Shown here in pieces: positions 1 through 9,900 of a stretch of 64,000 nt of DNA (the stretch's first letter is position 1; each line of letters starts with the position of its first letter). Where the stretch lies: assembly GCA_965248765.1 (NCBI GenBank), contig CBDFKF010000001.1, forward strand, positions 62,001 through 126,000, given 5' to 3'. Source of the stretch: CBDFKF01 sp965248765. GTDB taxonomy: Bacteria; Pseudomonadota; Alphaproteobacteria; VGEJ01. The notes beneath the pieces are model-generated. The model searched no databases, was not told the origin of the DNA, and saw nothing but the letters and a program-made list of their open reading frames with translations. The position numbers and the translations under genes are program-made.

Positions 1-1
1 C

Positions 2-580
2 GTGTTCTCGGCGCTCATCGGCATGGTCCTCGGTATCCTTGCAGGCTATCGCGGCGGCTTCTTCGACGATCTCATCATGCGCTCCTCAGATGTCTTGATG
101 GCGTTCCCGTTTTTGGTCCTCGCCCTCGGCCTCATTGCTGCGCTCGGCGCCGGGCTCGGCAGCACCATCATCGCGCTCACGGCCGCCTTCGCCCCCATCT
201 ACGTCCGCATCGTGCGCGGCAGCGTTCTACAGATCCGCCAGGAAGCATATGTGGATGCCGCACGAAGCATCGGCGTGCGGCCGGCACGGATCGCCGTGCG
301 TCATGTCGTGCCCAACGTGATGGGCCCGGTGCTGGTACAGGGCGCGCTGACCTTCGCCTTTGCGGTGCTGGCTGAGGCCAGCCTCAGCTTCGTCGGGCTC
401 GGGATTCCGCCTCCCGATGCCTCGTTCGGCAATATCATCGCGGCCGGCCGCGACTACATCGGCCAGGCACCGTGGATCACCACGCTGCCCGGCGTCTCGA
501 TCGTCGTCGTGGTACTGGCGCTGCTTGTCATCGCCGATGGCCTGCGCGATGCCATCGATCCCTACCAACACCGACTATGA
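2..580 (+). CDS. Dipeptide/oligopeptide ABC transporter permease (DppC/OppC-like), 5' partial
   Basis: Inner-membrane permease of a peptide-type ABC importer, cut off at the window start. The visible 192 residues hold at least four hydrophobic segments and the cytoplasmic EAA loop that contacts the ATPase (EAYVDAARSIGVRPARIAVR, about residues 82-101), followed by HVVPN, typical of the BPD_transp_1 domain of DppC/OppC. The C-terminus ends in DGLRDAIDPYQHRL, a usual family ending. Roughly the first third of the protein lies upstream of the window. The ATPase gene starts 7 bases after the stop, so the genes are one operon. Substrate (peptide, nickel, other) cannot be read from the sequence. Confidence 0.9.
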   Translation: MFSALIGMVLGILAGYRGGFFDDLIMRSSDVLMAFPFLVLALGLIAALGAGLGSTIIALTAAFAPIYVRIVRGSVLQIRQEAYVDAARSIGVRPARIAVRHVVPNVMGPVLVQGALTFAFAVLAEASLSFVGLGIPPPDASFGNIIAAGRDYIGQAPWITTLPGVSIVVVVLALLVIADGLRDAIDPYQHRL

Positions 581-587
581 GGGCGGT

Positions 588-1613
588 GTGGCACTGCTGA
601 CGATCCGCGGGCTGCGCACCCACATCCCGACACGGCGAGGGACCTTGCGCGCGGTCGACGGCGTCGACCTCAGCATCGATGCGGGCGAGACCGTCGGTCT
701 TGTCGGCGAGAGCGGCTGCGGCAAGACGATGGCTGCATACTCTATCCTGGGGCTGGTCCCGCGCCCGGCCGAGGTGGTCGGTGGGGAGATCCTGTTCGAG
801 GGAGAGGACCTGCGCCGCAAGAGCCCCGAACAGCTGCGGACGCTGCGTGGCTCGGCCATCTCGATGGTGTTCCAGGAGCCGCTGACGGCGCTCAATCCGC
901 TGTTTCCCGTCGGCACACAGATTGGCGATGTGCTTCTCCAACACATGCCACTGTCGCGGCGCGCCGTTCGCGACCGCATCCGCGAGCTTCTCGCACATGT
1001 TGGTATCCCTGCGCCCGAGCACGTCGCCCGCGCCTACCCGTTCCAGCTCAGCGGCGGCATGCGACAGCGGGTCCTGATCGCCATGGCGATCGCCTGCGGA
1101 CCACGTCTTGTAATTGCCGACGAGCCGACGACGGCCCTCGATACCACGATCCAGGCGCAGATCCTCGATCTACTGCGCCAGCTCGTGGAGGAGAACCACA
1201 TTGCGTTGCTCCTCATCACCCACGATCTCGGCGTCGTCGCCGAAATGTGCCAGCGGGTCTATGTGATGTACGCGGGCAAGATCGTCGAACACGCGGTGGT
1301 CGGCGACCTTTTTGCCTCGTCGCTACACCCCTACTCGAATGCTCTCCTGCGCTGCACACCGGCGCTTGCCGATGCCGACCGCGAGCTCGAAAGCGTCGAG
1401 GGAGTCGTCCCCGACATGATCGGGCCCACCGATCATTGCGCGTTCGGTGATCGCTGCCGCTATGTGGTCGCGCGCTGCCGGGCCGAGCACCCGGTTTTGC
1501 GGACGATTACGGCCGGCCACGATGCGGCCTGTCATTTTGCCGGTGATCTCGTCTTACCGCAGCCAGAGCCGGTGGCGCCGCGCGTCATGCTATCGCCGGG
1601 GCTCACGCCATGA
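588..1613 (+). CDS. Peptide ABC transporter ATPase, DppD/OppD type
   Basis: First of two ATPases energising the upstream permease. I start it at the GTG at 588, which gives the family N-terminus (MALLTIRGLRTH) and a 341-residue protein; the frame is open further upstream but that part overlaps the permease and looks non-coding. Walker A is GESGCGKT (Lys about 46), the signature is LSGGMRQRV, Walker B is LVIADEP, and the switch histidine lies in LLITHDLG. The C-terminal oligopeptide-transporter extension has four cysteines (CAFGDRC, RC, AACHF), as in OppD/OppF proteins. Its stop overlaps the next start in an ATGA, indicating translational coupling. Confidence 0.92.
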   Translation: MALLTIRGLRTHIPTRRGTLRAVDGVDLSIDAGETVGLVGESGCGKTMAAYSILGLVPRPAEVVGGEILFEGEDLRRKSPEQLRTLRGSAISMVFQEPLTALNPLFPVGTQIGDVLLQHMPLSRRAVRDRIRELLAHVGIPAPEHVARAYPFQLSGGMRQRVLIAMAIACGPRLVIADEPTTALDTTIQAQILDLLRQLVEENHIALLLITHDLGVVAEMCQRVYVMYAGKIVEHAVVGDLFASSLHPYSNALLRCTPALADADRELESVEGVVPDMIGPTDHCAFGDRCRYVVARCRAEHPVLRTITAGHDAACHFAGDLVLPQPEPVAPRVMLSPGLTP

Positions 1614-2581
1614 GCGCGCTGCTCGAGGTTGAGGACCTCACCATGCACTTCCCGGTCAAGGGCTCGTTATGGGGCGCGCGGGGCGGGGCGGTGAGGGCGG
1701 TCGACGGTGTTTCATTCACGGTTGACCAAGGCGAGGCGTTCGGCCTGGTTGGCGAGAGCGGCAGCGGGAAGTCGACCCTGGCCCGTACGTTGATGCGCCT
1801 CCACCGGCCCACGGCCGGGGCAATCCGTTTTGCGGGAACGGACCTCGCCGGAGCGGCCGAGCATGAACTGCGCCCGGTGCGGCGCGACATGCAGATGATT
1901 TTCCAGGACACCAAGTCCTCGCTCAATCCACGCCTCAGAGTGCGGGACATCATCGCCGAGCCGCTGATCACCCATGGCCTCGAACATCGGCGCGAGGCGG
2001 TGCTCGCACTGCTCCACCAAGTCGGTCTCGACGACCGCCACGTCGACCGATTCCCCCACCAGCTCTCGGGCGGACAACGCCAACGGGTAGGCATTGCCCG
2101 CGCGCTCGCGCTCAGCCCCAAGTTCATCATCGCCGACGAGCCGGTCTCGGCGCTGGATGTCTCGATCCAGGCGCAGATTCTCAACCTGATGAAGCGGCTC
2201 CAGCGCGAGCTCGGGATTGCCTTTCTGCTGATCGCCCACGACATCAGCGTCGTCAGCTACTTCTGCGACCGCGTCGCCGTCATGTACCTCGGCCGGATCG
2301 TCGAGATCGGCCCCGGGCGGACTGTGATGCGCATGCCGAGCCACCCCTACACCCAAGCGCTGGTCTCAGCCGTACCGTTCCCCGACCCGACGCTCGAGCG
2401 TAGTCGCATCACGTTGCGCGGCGAGATCCCGAGCCCGCTCAACCCACCGCCGGGGTGCCGATTCCATACCCGGTGCCCGGTGCGGATCGGCGCGATCTGT
2501 GATGAGGAGCCGCCGCCGACATACGAGACAGCGGCCGGTGGCACCGCGGGCTGCCACCTTCTCGCGCCGGGCTCGGTTTGA
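1610..2581 (+). CDS. Peptide ABC transporter ATPase, DppF/OppF type
   Basis: Second ATPase of the importer, 323 residues, starting in an ATGA overlap with the first. Walker A is GESGSGKST, the Q-loop is MIFQD, the signature is LSGGQRQRV, Walker B is FIIADEP and the H-loop is LIAHD. The C-terminal oligo_HPY region ends with a Cys-rich segment (CRFHTRCP, ICDEE, GCHLL). DppD and DppF form the ATPase heterodimer under a DppB/DppC permease pair; the binding protein and DppB should lie upstream of the window. It is probably the last gene of the operon, since the nitrilase gene follows after 55 bases with its own strong ribosome-binding site. Confidence 0.93.
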   Translation: MSALLEVEDLTMHFPVKGSLWGARGGAVRAVDGVSFTVDQGEAFGLVGESGSGKSTLARTLMRLHRPTAGAIRFAGTDLAGAAEHELRPVRRDMQMIFQDTKSSLNPRLRVRDIIAEPLITHGLEHRREAVLALLHQVGLDDRHVDRFPHQLSGGQRQRVGIARALALSPKFIIADEPVSALDVSIQAQILNLMKRLQRELGIAFLLIAHDISVVSYFCDRVAVMYLGRIVEIGPGRTVMRMPSHPYTQALVSAVPFPDPTLERSRITLRGEIPSPLNPPPGCRFHTRCPVRIGAICDEEPPPTYETAAGGTAGCHLLAPGSV

Positions 2582-2636
2582 CCCGCCGAAAGACCGGGCG
2601 CTACGATGATTCATAGCCAGAGCAGGAGGATCTGCC

Positions 2637-3548
2637 ATGACCCACGTCGATCGTTTCAAGGTCGGACTGGTGCAGCTCAATTCCGAACTCGGTAACCCGC
2701 AAGCCAATCTTGAGCGGGCGATGTCGTATATCGCCAGGGCCGCCGAACAGGGCGCCGACCTCGTCATGTTCCCGGAACTCTATCTCGGGGGATACCGCGC
2801 CGATGAGCTGAACGCGACCACCGCTGAGCCGGTTCCCGGCCCGACTACCGAGCGGTTGTTGGCCGAGGCGCGCAAGCATGACCTGTACATCGTGATGGGC
2901 ATGGCCCGGCTCGAGGAGGACTATCCCCACCTCGTCTACAACTCGCTCTGCTTCGTCGGCCCCGACGGGATGGTCGAGTACTACGACAAGATCCACCTCG
3001 GCACCTTCCACCCCTACATCGAAGGCGTCTATTTCGCGCCCGGACACCGCGCCCCGGTGTTCGACACCCGTCTCGGCCGGGTCAGCCTGCAGATCTGTTA
3101 CGACGCCTGCTTCCCGGAGCTCACGCGCACCTATGCGGTAAAGGGCTCGGTCGTCAACCTGGTGATCTCGGCGGGACCGAGCGTCGCCAAAGACACGTGG
3201 AAGATCATCTTGCAGGCGCGCTCGTTGGAGAATCTGTTCCCCTCGGTCTACTGCAACGTGGTCGGCGCGCAGAAGGACTTCACGTTCTTCGGCGGATCGA
3301 AGATCGTCAACGCCTCCGGCGTCGTCACGGCCGAGGCGAAGTTCGACGAGGAGGACTTCATCGTCGGCACGGTCGACGTCGCCGAGGCCATCCTGCTACG
3401 CCGTCAGTGGTTGATGTTCCGCGAGCGGCGCCCCGACCTATACGCCCCTCTCACCGCCGCACCGCCGGTGTTGCCGCAGGGCGGCGGGTTGGCCCCGGCA
3501 GTGCCGGAGGACGAGGCTATTCGTCCGGTCGGACTGGCCGCCGAATAG
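2637..3548 (+). CDS. Carbon-nitrogen hydrolase (nitrilase superfamily amidase)
   Basis: A 303-residue cytosolic amidohydrolase of the nitrilase superfamily. The catalytic triad is visible: Glu47 in FPELYLGGY, Lys118 in YYDKIHLG and Cys154 in LQICYDACFPE. An AGGAGG ribosome-binding site lies 7 bases before the ATG. Family members cleave C-N bonds of small amides, carbamoyl compounds or nitriles; the substrate here is unknown. Its position directly behind a peptide-type importer suggests, as an inference, that it acts on an imported amide or peptide-like compound. The C-terminal 40 residues are Pro/Ala-rich and lie beyond the catalytic fold. It ends 9 bases from the convergent phosphate transporter gene. 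Confidence 0.9.
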   Translation: MTHVDRFKVGLVQLNSELGNPQANLERAMSYIARAAEQGADLVMFPELYLGGYRADELNATTAEPVPGPTTERLLAEARKHDLYIVMGMARLEEDYPHLVYNSLCFVGPDGMVEYYDKIHLGTFHPYIEGVYFAPGHRAPVFDTRLGRVSLQICYDACFPELTRTYAVKGSVVNLVISAGPSVAKDTWKIILQARSLENLFPSVYCNVVGAQKDFTFFGGSKIVNASGVVTAEAKFDEEDFIVGTVDVAEAILLRRQWLMFRERRPDLYAPLTAAPPVLPQGGGLAPAVPEDEAIRPVGLAAE

Positions 3549-3557
3549 AGCGCGTTC

Positions 3558-4619
3558 CTAACCGGGCTCGAGGACGACCTGCTGCTGGAAAACGTTTTGG
3601 AGGATAAACAGGCCGACGAAACTCACCACCAGCGCGATCAATGGCGCCAGCACCCACCCGGCACCAATGCCGGCCAGCACCCGCCAGCGAAGGCCGCGGC
3701 CGCCCTTGAGCAAACCGATGCCGAGAACAGCACCGACCACCGCCTGAGTGCTTGAGACTGGCACCAGGGGGATCGTCGGCAGTCCGAGCGCCTGGAGCCA
3801 TCCTTCGATCGTTTCCGAAGCGAAGACGAACAGCACCAGCCCATGCGCCACGACAACGACCCACGCGGTCACCGGCGACAAGGGCATGAGCCCATTGCCC
3901 ACCGTCATCATTACCGGCTTGGAGTGTGTGAGCACGCCGACGCTGATGGCGATGGCGCCGAGCAGGAAAAGCTGTTGCGTCGGGCTCAGCTGGACCAGAC
4001 CGAGAATGTCGAGATCGCCGAACGGCGCCGCTGGCACGAACACCCCCATCACGTTGGCGATGTTGTTGGCGCCCAGGCTATAGGCGCCGAACGCCCCCGC
4101 TACCACGAGGCCCAGTCGGGTGTACGCATCGACGCGCACGAGATGCAGCTTGACGATACTCAAGAGCCGCTTCGTCAGCACGAACAGGGCGATGGCGATG
4201 ACGGCGGCAATCACTGGCCCGATCACCCACGTCGCCACGATCGTGCCAAGCGTGCCAGCATCTGTCGTGGTGGCGGTGAAGAGGCTCCAGCCGATGATCG
4301 CGCCGACGATCGCTTGCGTGGTCGACACCGGCAGGCCCAATCTGCTCATGCCGTAGATCGCCGCCGCCGCCGCCAGTGCCGCCATGAACGCGCCCGGCAA
4401 GGTGTTGACGCTGCCCAACCGCCCCAGCGTCTCGGCCGGCCCGGTACCGCCGGTGACGGCGCCGAGAATCACGAAGGCGCTGCAGATGGCCGCGGCGGTA
4501 GTGAAACGCAGCATGCGGGTACCAACCGCGGTCCCGAACACGTTGGCGGCATCGTTGGTGCCGAGCGACCAACCGAGAAACAGGCCGCTCGTCAGAAACA
4601 ACAGGATTGCGACGTCCAT
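3558..4619 (-). CDS. pit: Inorganic phosphate transporter, PiT family
   Basis: A 353-residue integral membrane protein with about ten hydrophobic segments. The two PiT signature repeats are present: GTNDAANVFGTAVGTR near residue 20 and GANNIANVMGVF in the second half; a third GLP-x-S-TQA element (GLPVSTTQAIVGA) and its partner VSSTQAVVGA also appear. PiT proteins move metal-phosphate with H+ or Na+. The start is the ATG at 4619, giving MDVAILLFL; the longer open frame upstream overlaps the DUF47 gene and is not protein-like. DUF47-pit pairs are a standard operon, here with 28 bases between the genes. Confidence 0.93.
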   Translation of the reverse strand: MDVAILLFLTSGLFLGWSLGTNDAANVFGTAVGTRMLRFTTAAAICSAFVILGAVTGGTGPAETLGRLGSVNTLPGAFMAALAAAAAIYGMSRLGLPVSTTQAIVGAIIGWSLFTATTTDAGTLGTIVATWVIGPVIAAVIAIALFVLTKRLLSIVKLHLVRVDAYTRLGLVVAGAFGAYSLGANNIANVMGVFVPAAPFGDLDILGLVQLSPTQQLFLLGAIAISVGVLTHSKPVMMTVGNGLMPLSPVTAWVVVVAHGLVLFVFASETIEGWLQALGLPTIPLVPVSSTQAVVGAVLGIGLLKGGRGLRWRVLAGIGAGWVLAPLIALVVSFVGLFILQNVFQQQVVLEPG

Positions 4620-4647
4620 CGAGGCGAGCGGGTGCGCCGCCGGCGCT

Positions 4648-5310
4648 CTAGATGGTGCGCTTGATGGTATAGATCGCCAGCCGGTCGGCAACGTCCTCGG
4701 CCATATCGGAGAGGTCGTCAATGGCCTCGACGAACTGGCGTATGTGGAGCTTGCGGCTGAGGTCCAAGTCCGAATCGAAGATCGCGCGTTTGAGCTTGGT
4801 GCTGACCTTGTCGGCCTCGGTCTCGTAGAACATGACCTTGTGCATGTGATCGCGGACACCATCGATATCGCGGAAGAACGCCCGCGCCGCCAACACCACG
4901 GCCTCGACCGCCTGGGTCGCGAGGTCGGTCAGGGCCAGAAAGTCCTCGTGCAGCGCCTCGGGGATGTCGGGCCGCTCCAGCGTGTATCCCCATACGTTGC
5001 CTTTGATCTGGTTGTGAATCGCATCGAGAGTCTCGAGCAGGCCGAGCACATCGCCGCGCGACTCCGGGATCAGCGTCTGGGTGTAGAGCTCGGTCTCGAT
5101 GCTGCGGCGGAGATTATCGGCGCGGCTTTCGAGTTCGCTGATTTGGCGCTGCTTCTCGTCAAGTCCATCGCGCGCTCCGCTTTCGAGATAGACGCGGACT
5201 GCACCCTTGAAAACGATCGCCGATTCCGAGAGTCGGTCGAGAAACTCCTCAATGTCGCGCTCCAGCGTGTGGGTGCGCCGGAACAGAGAGAGATTCCTGC
5301 GAAGCTGCAT
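4648..5310 (-). CDS. DUF47 family protein (TIGR00153), PiT-associated PhoU-like helical protein
   Basis: A 220-residue all-helical cytosolic protein of the DUF47/PhoU-like family, read directly ahead of pit. Typical family wording is visible: ELESRADNLRRSIETELYTQT, YETEADKVSTKLKRAIFDS and DDLSDMAEDVADRLAIYTIKRTI at the C-terminus. Such proteins are thought to control or couple PiT transporters, in the way PhoU controls Pst; the mechanism is not settled. The start ATG at 5310 gives MQLRRNLSLFRR. The 260 bases upstream contain no recognisable gene and run into the IS21 remnant. Confidence 0.88.
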   Translation of the reverse strand: MQLRRNLSLFRRTHTLERDIEEFLDRLSESAIVFKGAVRVYLESGARDGLDEKQRQISELESRADNLRRSIETELYTQTLIPESRGDVLGLLETLDAIHNQIKGNVWGYTLERPDIPEALHEDFLALTDLATQAVEAVVLAARAFFRDIDGVRDHMHKVMFYETEADKVSTKLKRAIFDSDLDLSRKLHIRQFVEAIDDLSDMAEDVADRLAIYTIKRTI

Positions 5311-5570
5311 ACCGTGAAGTGCCCAACGATCGCCTGGGACGCGCTGGCTCTGTTCGACGGAACGCGCGCCCGCGCTAAGCGTAATCCCGATCGGATCGTG
5401 CTAGCAACGGCAGCGCCTGGGTGCGATGACCACGGCTTGGTTCACTACGACTGCGTACCTGTTAACGGCGGAGGAATAATGCAGCACGCGGAGCGGCTGG
5501 GCGGTCCGGTCGCGGCGGCGCAAAATTGCGCCACCTATAGCCCCTTGTCGGTTGTGGTGAGGGGCATGAG
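5311..5570. other. Intergenic stretch ending in a probable IS21-type left end
   Basis: No gene is seen between the DUF47 gene and the IstA remnant. The last 110 bases look like the leader of an IS21-family element: a TGTTAACGGCGG start near 5460 (tentative left tip) and a CGGCGGCGCAAAATTGCGCC inverted repeat just before istA. The exact tip cannot be fixed because the other end of the element is missing from the window. The DUF47-pit promoter should also lie here on the minus strand. Confidence 0.4.
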
Positions 5571-5880
5571 ATGTACGGCGTGGAGCTCTATGCGGCGGTT
5601 CGTCTGGCGGTTGTCGACGAGGGTCTGAGCCATCACGATGCGGGCCGTCGGTTCGGCATCGACCGCCGGACGGTGAAGAAGATGCTGAGCTATTCGGCGC
5701 CGCCGGGCTACCGGCGGCCCAAGCCGGTCCGGCGGCCCAAGCTGGATGGGTTCACCGGCATCGTCGACGCGATCCTGGAGGCGGACACGGATCCGGACGT
5801 GCCGCGCAAGCAGCGCCACACGGCGCACCGGATCTTCGAGCGGCTGCGGGACGAGCACGGGTTCGCCGGCGGCTATACCA
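5571..5880 (+). pseudogene. istA: IS21-family transposase IstA, N-terminal fragment
   Basis: The first 103 codons are the helix-turn-helix and linker of an IS21 IstA transposase: MYGVELYAAVRLAVVDEGLS, then HHDAGRRFGIDRRTVKKML as the HTH and PPGYRRPKPVRRPKLDGF as the basic linker. Homology stops after GGYT, just where the full protein would enter its DDE catalytic core. The reading frame then continues without a stop into a different transposase, giving an artificial chimeric frame. The catalytic domain and the istB partner are absent, so the fragment cannot transpose by itself. Confidence 0.8.
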
Positions 5881-5948
5881 TGCAGACCGTGTGGAAACTC
5901 TGGGTGGCGGGGGATTCCGTCCGTCTCATGGCGATGTTAGGGTCCGCC

Positions 5949-6918
5949 ATGAGACACATTCCTGGCGTTGACCGCTCTCAGGTTCTGCTTCTGCCGGAAG
6001 CAGTGGACGATTACGTGGGCCGGGATAACCCGGTCCGTTTCATCGATGCCTTCGTGGATGGTTTGGACCTAGCGGCCGCTGGTTTCGAGCGCGCCGCGGC
6101 GAAGGCGATAGGTCGTCCCGGCTACGATCCGGCGGACCTGCTGAAGCTCTACATATACGGCTATCTCAATCGGGTACGTTCGAGCCGCCGGCTGGAGGCA
6201 GAGAGCAAGCGTAATCTCGAAGTGATCTGGCTGTTGCGGCGTTTGTCGCCAGACTTCAAGATGATCGCCGATTTCCGGCGGATCAATCGGGCGGCCTTCC
6301 GACAGGTGTTTCGGGAGTTCGTGAGGCTATGCCGCGAACTGGAGCTGTTCGGACGCGAGCTGGTGGCGGTTGACGGTACACGGATCAAGGCAGTGAACAG
6401 CCGGAAGCGGAACTTCACCAAAGCGAAGCTGGCGAAGGCGTTGGCCGAGAGCGACGAGAGGTTGTCGCGTTATCTCGACCGGCTCGACGAGGCCGACGAG
6501 CAAGACGAGGGCGGCACCGGCGGCGGCGAGGTGGAGCATATCCAGGAGAAGATCGCTGCGATCCAAGGGCGGCGTGAGCGGTTTGAGGAACATCGAGACG
6601 CGCTGGCTGCGAGTGGCGAGGACCAGCTCTCTTTGACGGATCCGGACAGCCGGGCGATGTACGCCGAGACCCGGGTCGGTGTCGGCTACAACATTCAGAT
6701 CGCCGTGGACGCCAAGCACAAACTGATCGCCGAGCAGCAGGTCCATAACAAGGTCAGCGATCTCGGTCTATTGGCCGAGACGGCGGTGGTGGCCCGTCGG
6801 AACCTGGCCGTCGATCGGATCGACGCGGTCGCCGACGCGGGCTACTTCAAGATCGAGGATATCGAGGCCTGCGAGAATGCCGGCGTCGTGCCGCATGTGC
6901 CCAAGCCCCAGCGCGGGT
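5949..6918 (+). pseudogene. IS1182-family (IS5 superfamily) transposase, 3'-truncated
   Basis: From the ATG at 5949 the frame encodes an IS1182-type transposase: MRHIPGVDRSQVLLLPEAVD, YIYGYLNRVRSSRRLEAE (DUF772-like N-domain), VAVDGTRIKAVNSRKRNFTK carrying the first catalytic Asp, and AVADAGYFKIEDIEACE with the second. It stops at about PHVPKPQRG, where related proteins continue for roughly another 100 residues including the catalytic Glu. At 6918 the sequence becomes relaxase. The element's right end is missing, so this is a dead fragment. Its start codon lies in the same frame as the istA fragment upstream. Confidence 0.82.
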
Positions 6919-6919
6919 T

Positions 6920-9900
6920 CTCGCTAGGGAGGCCGGCATCCCCTCGCGGACGCTGCAATACTTCTTGACCCGCTTCGGCGACCTCTCCGACCCGGAGCGG
7001 GTGGCGCAGGGCCGGGCGGACTTCGCGGGCGCGGTTCTGGCGGTGGACGAGGCCTCGATGATCGACACCGTTCGCATGGAGGCGCTGCTGCGCATCGCGC
7101 GCGACCTGGGTGTGGCGCGCGTAGCGCTGGTGGGCGACACCGCGCAGTTGGAGGCGGTGGATGCGGGCCAGCCCTTCCGGCTGCTGCAAAAGGCGGGCAT
7201 GGCGACAGCGACGATGGACGAGGTGCTGCGCCAGCGCGACCCGGAGCTGCTCGCGGCGGTGGGTCTTGCGCGGGAAGGCGCGCCGGGCGCGGCAATCGCG
7301 GAGCTGGGCGAGCGGGTGCGCGAGGCGCCTCGGGAGGAGCTCGGCATTGAGACGGGGCGGCGTTGGCTCGCGCTGGCGCCGGAGCATCGGGCGGACACCC
7401 TGATCCTCGCCCCCACGCACGCGATCTGCCGGCAGGCGAACGAGGCCGTGCGCGAGGGGCTCGCGGAGGAAGGCGTGCTGAGCGGCCGCGCACTCGCCGT
7501 CGACCGCCTGGTCAACCGGCGGCTCACCCGGGCGCAGGCCTCCGATATCTGGAGCTACGAGCCCGGCGATACCCTGGTGTTCCACCGCGACGTCTACGGC
7601 TGCCGCGTGAACGACGTCTGCACCGTAATGGGCCACGAGGACGGCAGGGTCGCGCTGGCCCACCCGGACGGCGAACGCCGGTTCCGGCCCTCGGGCAATG
7701 CGGCGAGCTATCTGGGCCTCTACGACACCGAGCCGATCGAGTTGCGCGCCGGCGACCGGATCCGCTGGACGCGCAACCGCAAGGCGCCCACCCCGCGCTT
7801 CGGCCATCCCCCGACGCCGGACCTGGTCAATGGCGGAGGGGCGGAGATCCTGGAGATCGGATACAGGCGGGTACGGTTCCGCGACGGGGACCGGGAGTTC
7901 GGGCTCGCGCTCACCGACCCGCAACTCCGCCATCTGGATCATGCCTATTGTTCGACCGTGCATGCTGCGCAGGGCCGGATGGCGCGGGCAGCGATCGCCG
8001 TGCTGGACGCCGGGAGCAAGGCCGACCGCGAGCTGTTCCATGTGGAGCTCAGCCGGGTCTCGGAGGCGTTCCTGCTGCTGACCGACGACCGGGAGGCGCT
8101 GGTCGCGCTCCTGGAGGCGCACGACGGGAGCGAGGACGGGGCGTTGGAGGCTCTGGGGATGGACCCTGCCGAGCCTCCTCCCGTCGTGGACCCCGAAGCA
8201 TTCGCGGCGCTGGCCGAGGACTGGCGGGCACTTCTGCAGGAGGGCGAGGAGACGAACACCGTTCCGTTCTTCCTCCCGGGTTACCGGGAAGTCATGGCGC
8301 GGGCGGCGGTGCTCACGCAGATCGAGGACCTCGCGCAGGACATGCGCCGCTTCACCGACACCATGCTGGCGGAACATGAGGGGCATCTGGCCCGCGACCG
8401 CGAGGTGCGCGGCCTCGTCGAGCGCATCCGGGACCATTGGCGGCGCTGGCCGGAGCTCGGCTGGGCGGCCTCCTCGCAAGGACGGCCGGTGGAGAAGCTT
8501 CCCGAATACGATGCCTGGCGCGAGGAAGGGGTGGCGCTTCTGGAGGCGGGCCAGGCCCGGCTCGGGGCGGACGGCGCGGCGGCGCGCCATCTCCATGCCA
8601 TGCCGGGAGGGCGCGCCGGTCTAGAGGGCGCTGTCGAGACGCTCGAACGCACGCGGCTCCTCGACGATGCCGGACGGTTCGAGCGAGCGTGGCACAAGCT
8701 TCGCGAACGGGCCGCGGAGAACGGCGTCCCGGAGCTGTATGCGCCGGGCCACCGGGGGGTGGCGGAGCTGGGCGGAAGGCTTGCGGCCGCCGAGGGTCTC
8801 GATGCGCGCGCGCGGCGCGCGGCGGCGGAATGGCGGGAGGTCGATGCGGCGCAAGCGGCGCTGGCGGAAGAGGTGCGCACCCTGCCCGGCCGCGTGGCGG
8901 CGTGGCGGGAGCGCCGGGCGGCGGATCTGCCGCAAGACAAGCCTGACGGGCTCGATCCGGACCATCCCGCACGCCGCGCCTGGCGCGAGGAAGGCGGCAA
9001 ACTGGAGGCCGGGGCCGAGGACATGCTGCGCCGGGAAGACGCCCACGCGCCGTATCTGGACGCCGTGCCAGGCGCGAGGGAGGGCATCCGGCAGGCGGCG
9101 GAGGAGGTCCGGCAGGCGCGTGAGACCCGGACCGAAGCGTTCCATGTGCCGCGCTATGGCGAGACGATCGCGCGGGCGGAGGCGCTCTCCGGGCAGGCGG
9201 AGTTGCCGGCGCGCACGCAGGAGCTTGTTGCTTCGTGGCTCGAATATCATGCCAGGTGCGAACCGATCTGCCAGCAGATCCGGGACTGGCCCGCGCGGGT
9301 GGACGCGCTGACGGCAGACCACCCCGAACCTCCCGCGAGGCTCGACTCCCTGAGGCACTGGCGGCAGCGGGCGGAGTCCCTGCTTGCCGAGGCCCGCGCG
9401 ATGCTGGTGAAGGACGGCCCTCATGCGCGCCATCTGGACGCCATGCCGGGCGAACGCGAGGCGCTGGCGGAGGGAACAAGCCGCCTCGACTGGGCGCTGC
9501 TTGCGGTCGAGGCGAGGGAGATGGAGCTGCTGTCTGCGGTCGTGCAACGGTCGGCGGAGGAGACGGGCGGGATCGCCTTCGACGCGAGCGGCTATGCCGG
9601 GCTGATGGACCGGGCGCGCTCGCTCGATGCCAGGACCCATCTACCAGAGGGTCCGCGCAACACGGTCCACGACCTTCTTGCCAGGGACGCACGCTGGGCG
9701 CGGGACCGGGACCGGGTCGGCGCATTCCTCAAGCGGGCCGCGGAGGTCGAGAGTGCGCGGAACGTTCTGACGGAGACGGACGGCATGGTGTCGACGCCGG
9801 CGGAGCACCTGCGGGCCTGGCCCGACTGGCGGCGCAAGGGGGGGCAGGTTCTCGACGAAGCGGCGGCGCTCAGAAAGGACATTCCGAAACACCAGCTCGC

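Noticed and set aside
4384..5628. A 414-codon plus-strand frame across the DUF47 and pit genes
   Set aside because: Both opposite-strand genes have clear family motifs, and this translation has none.
6842..8596. A 584-codon open frame on the minus strand opposite the relaxase
   Set aside because: It is an antisense shadow of GC-rich coding DNA. Its translation is Arg/Pro/Gly-rich without domains, while the plus strand shows helicase motifs.
8352..9725. A 457-codon minus-strand frame opposite the relaxase tail
   Set aside because: Pro/Arg/Ala composition and no family features; explained by codon bias of the plus-strand gene.
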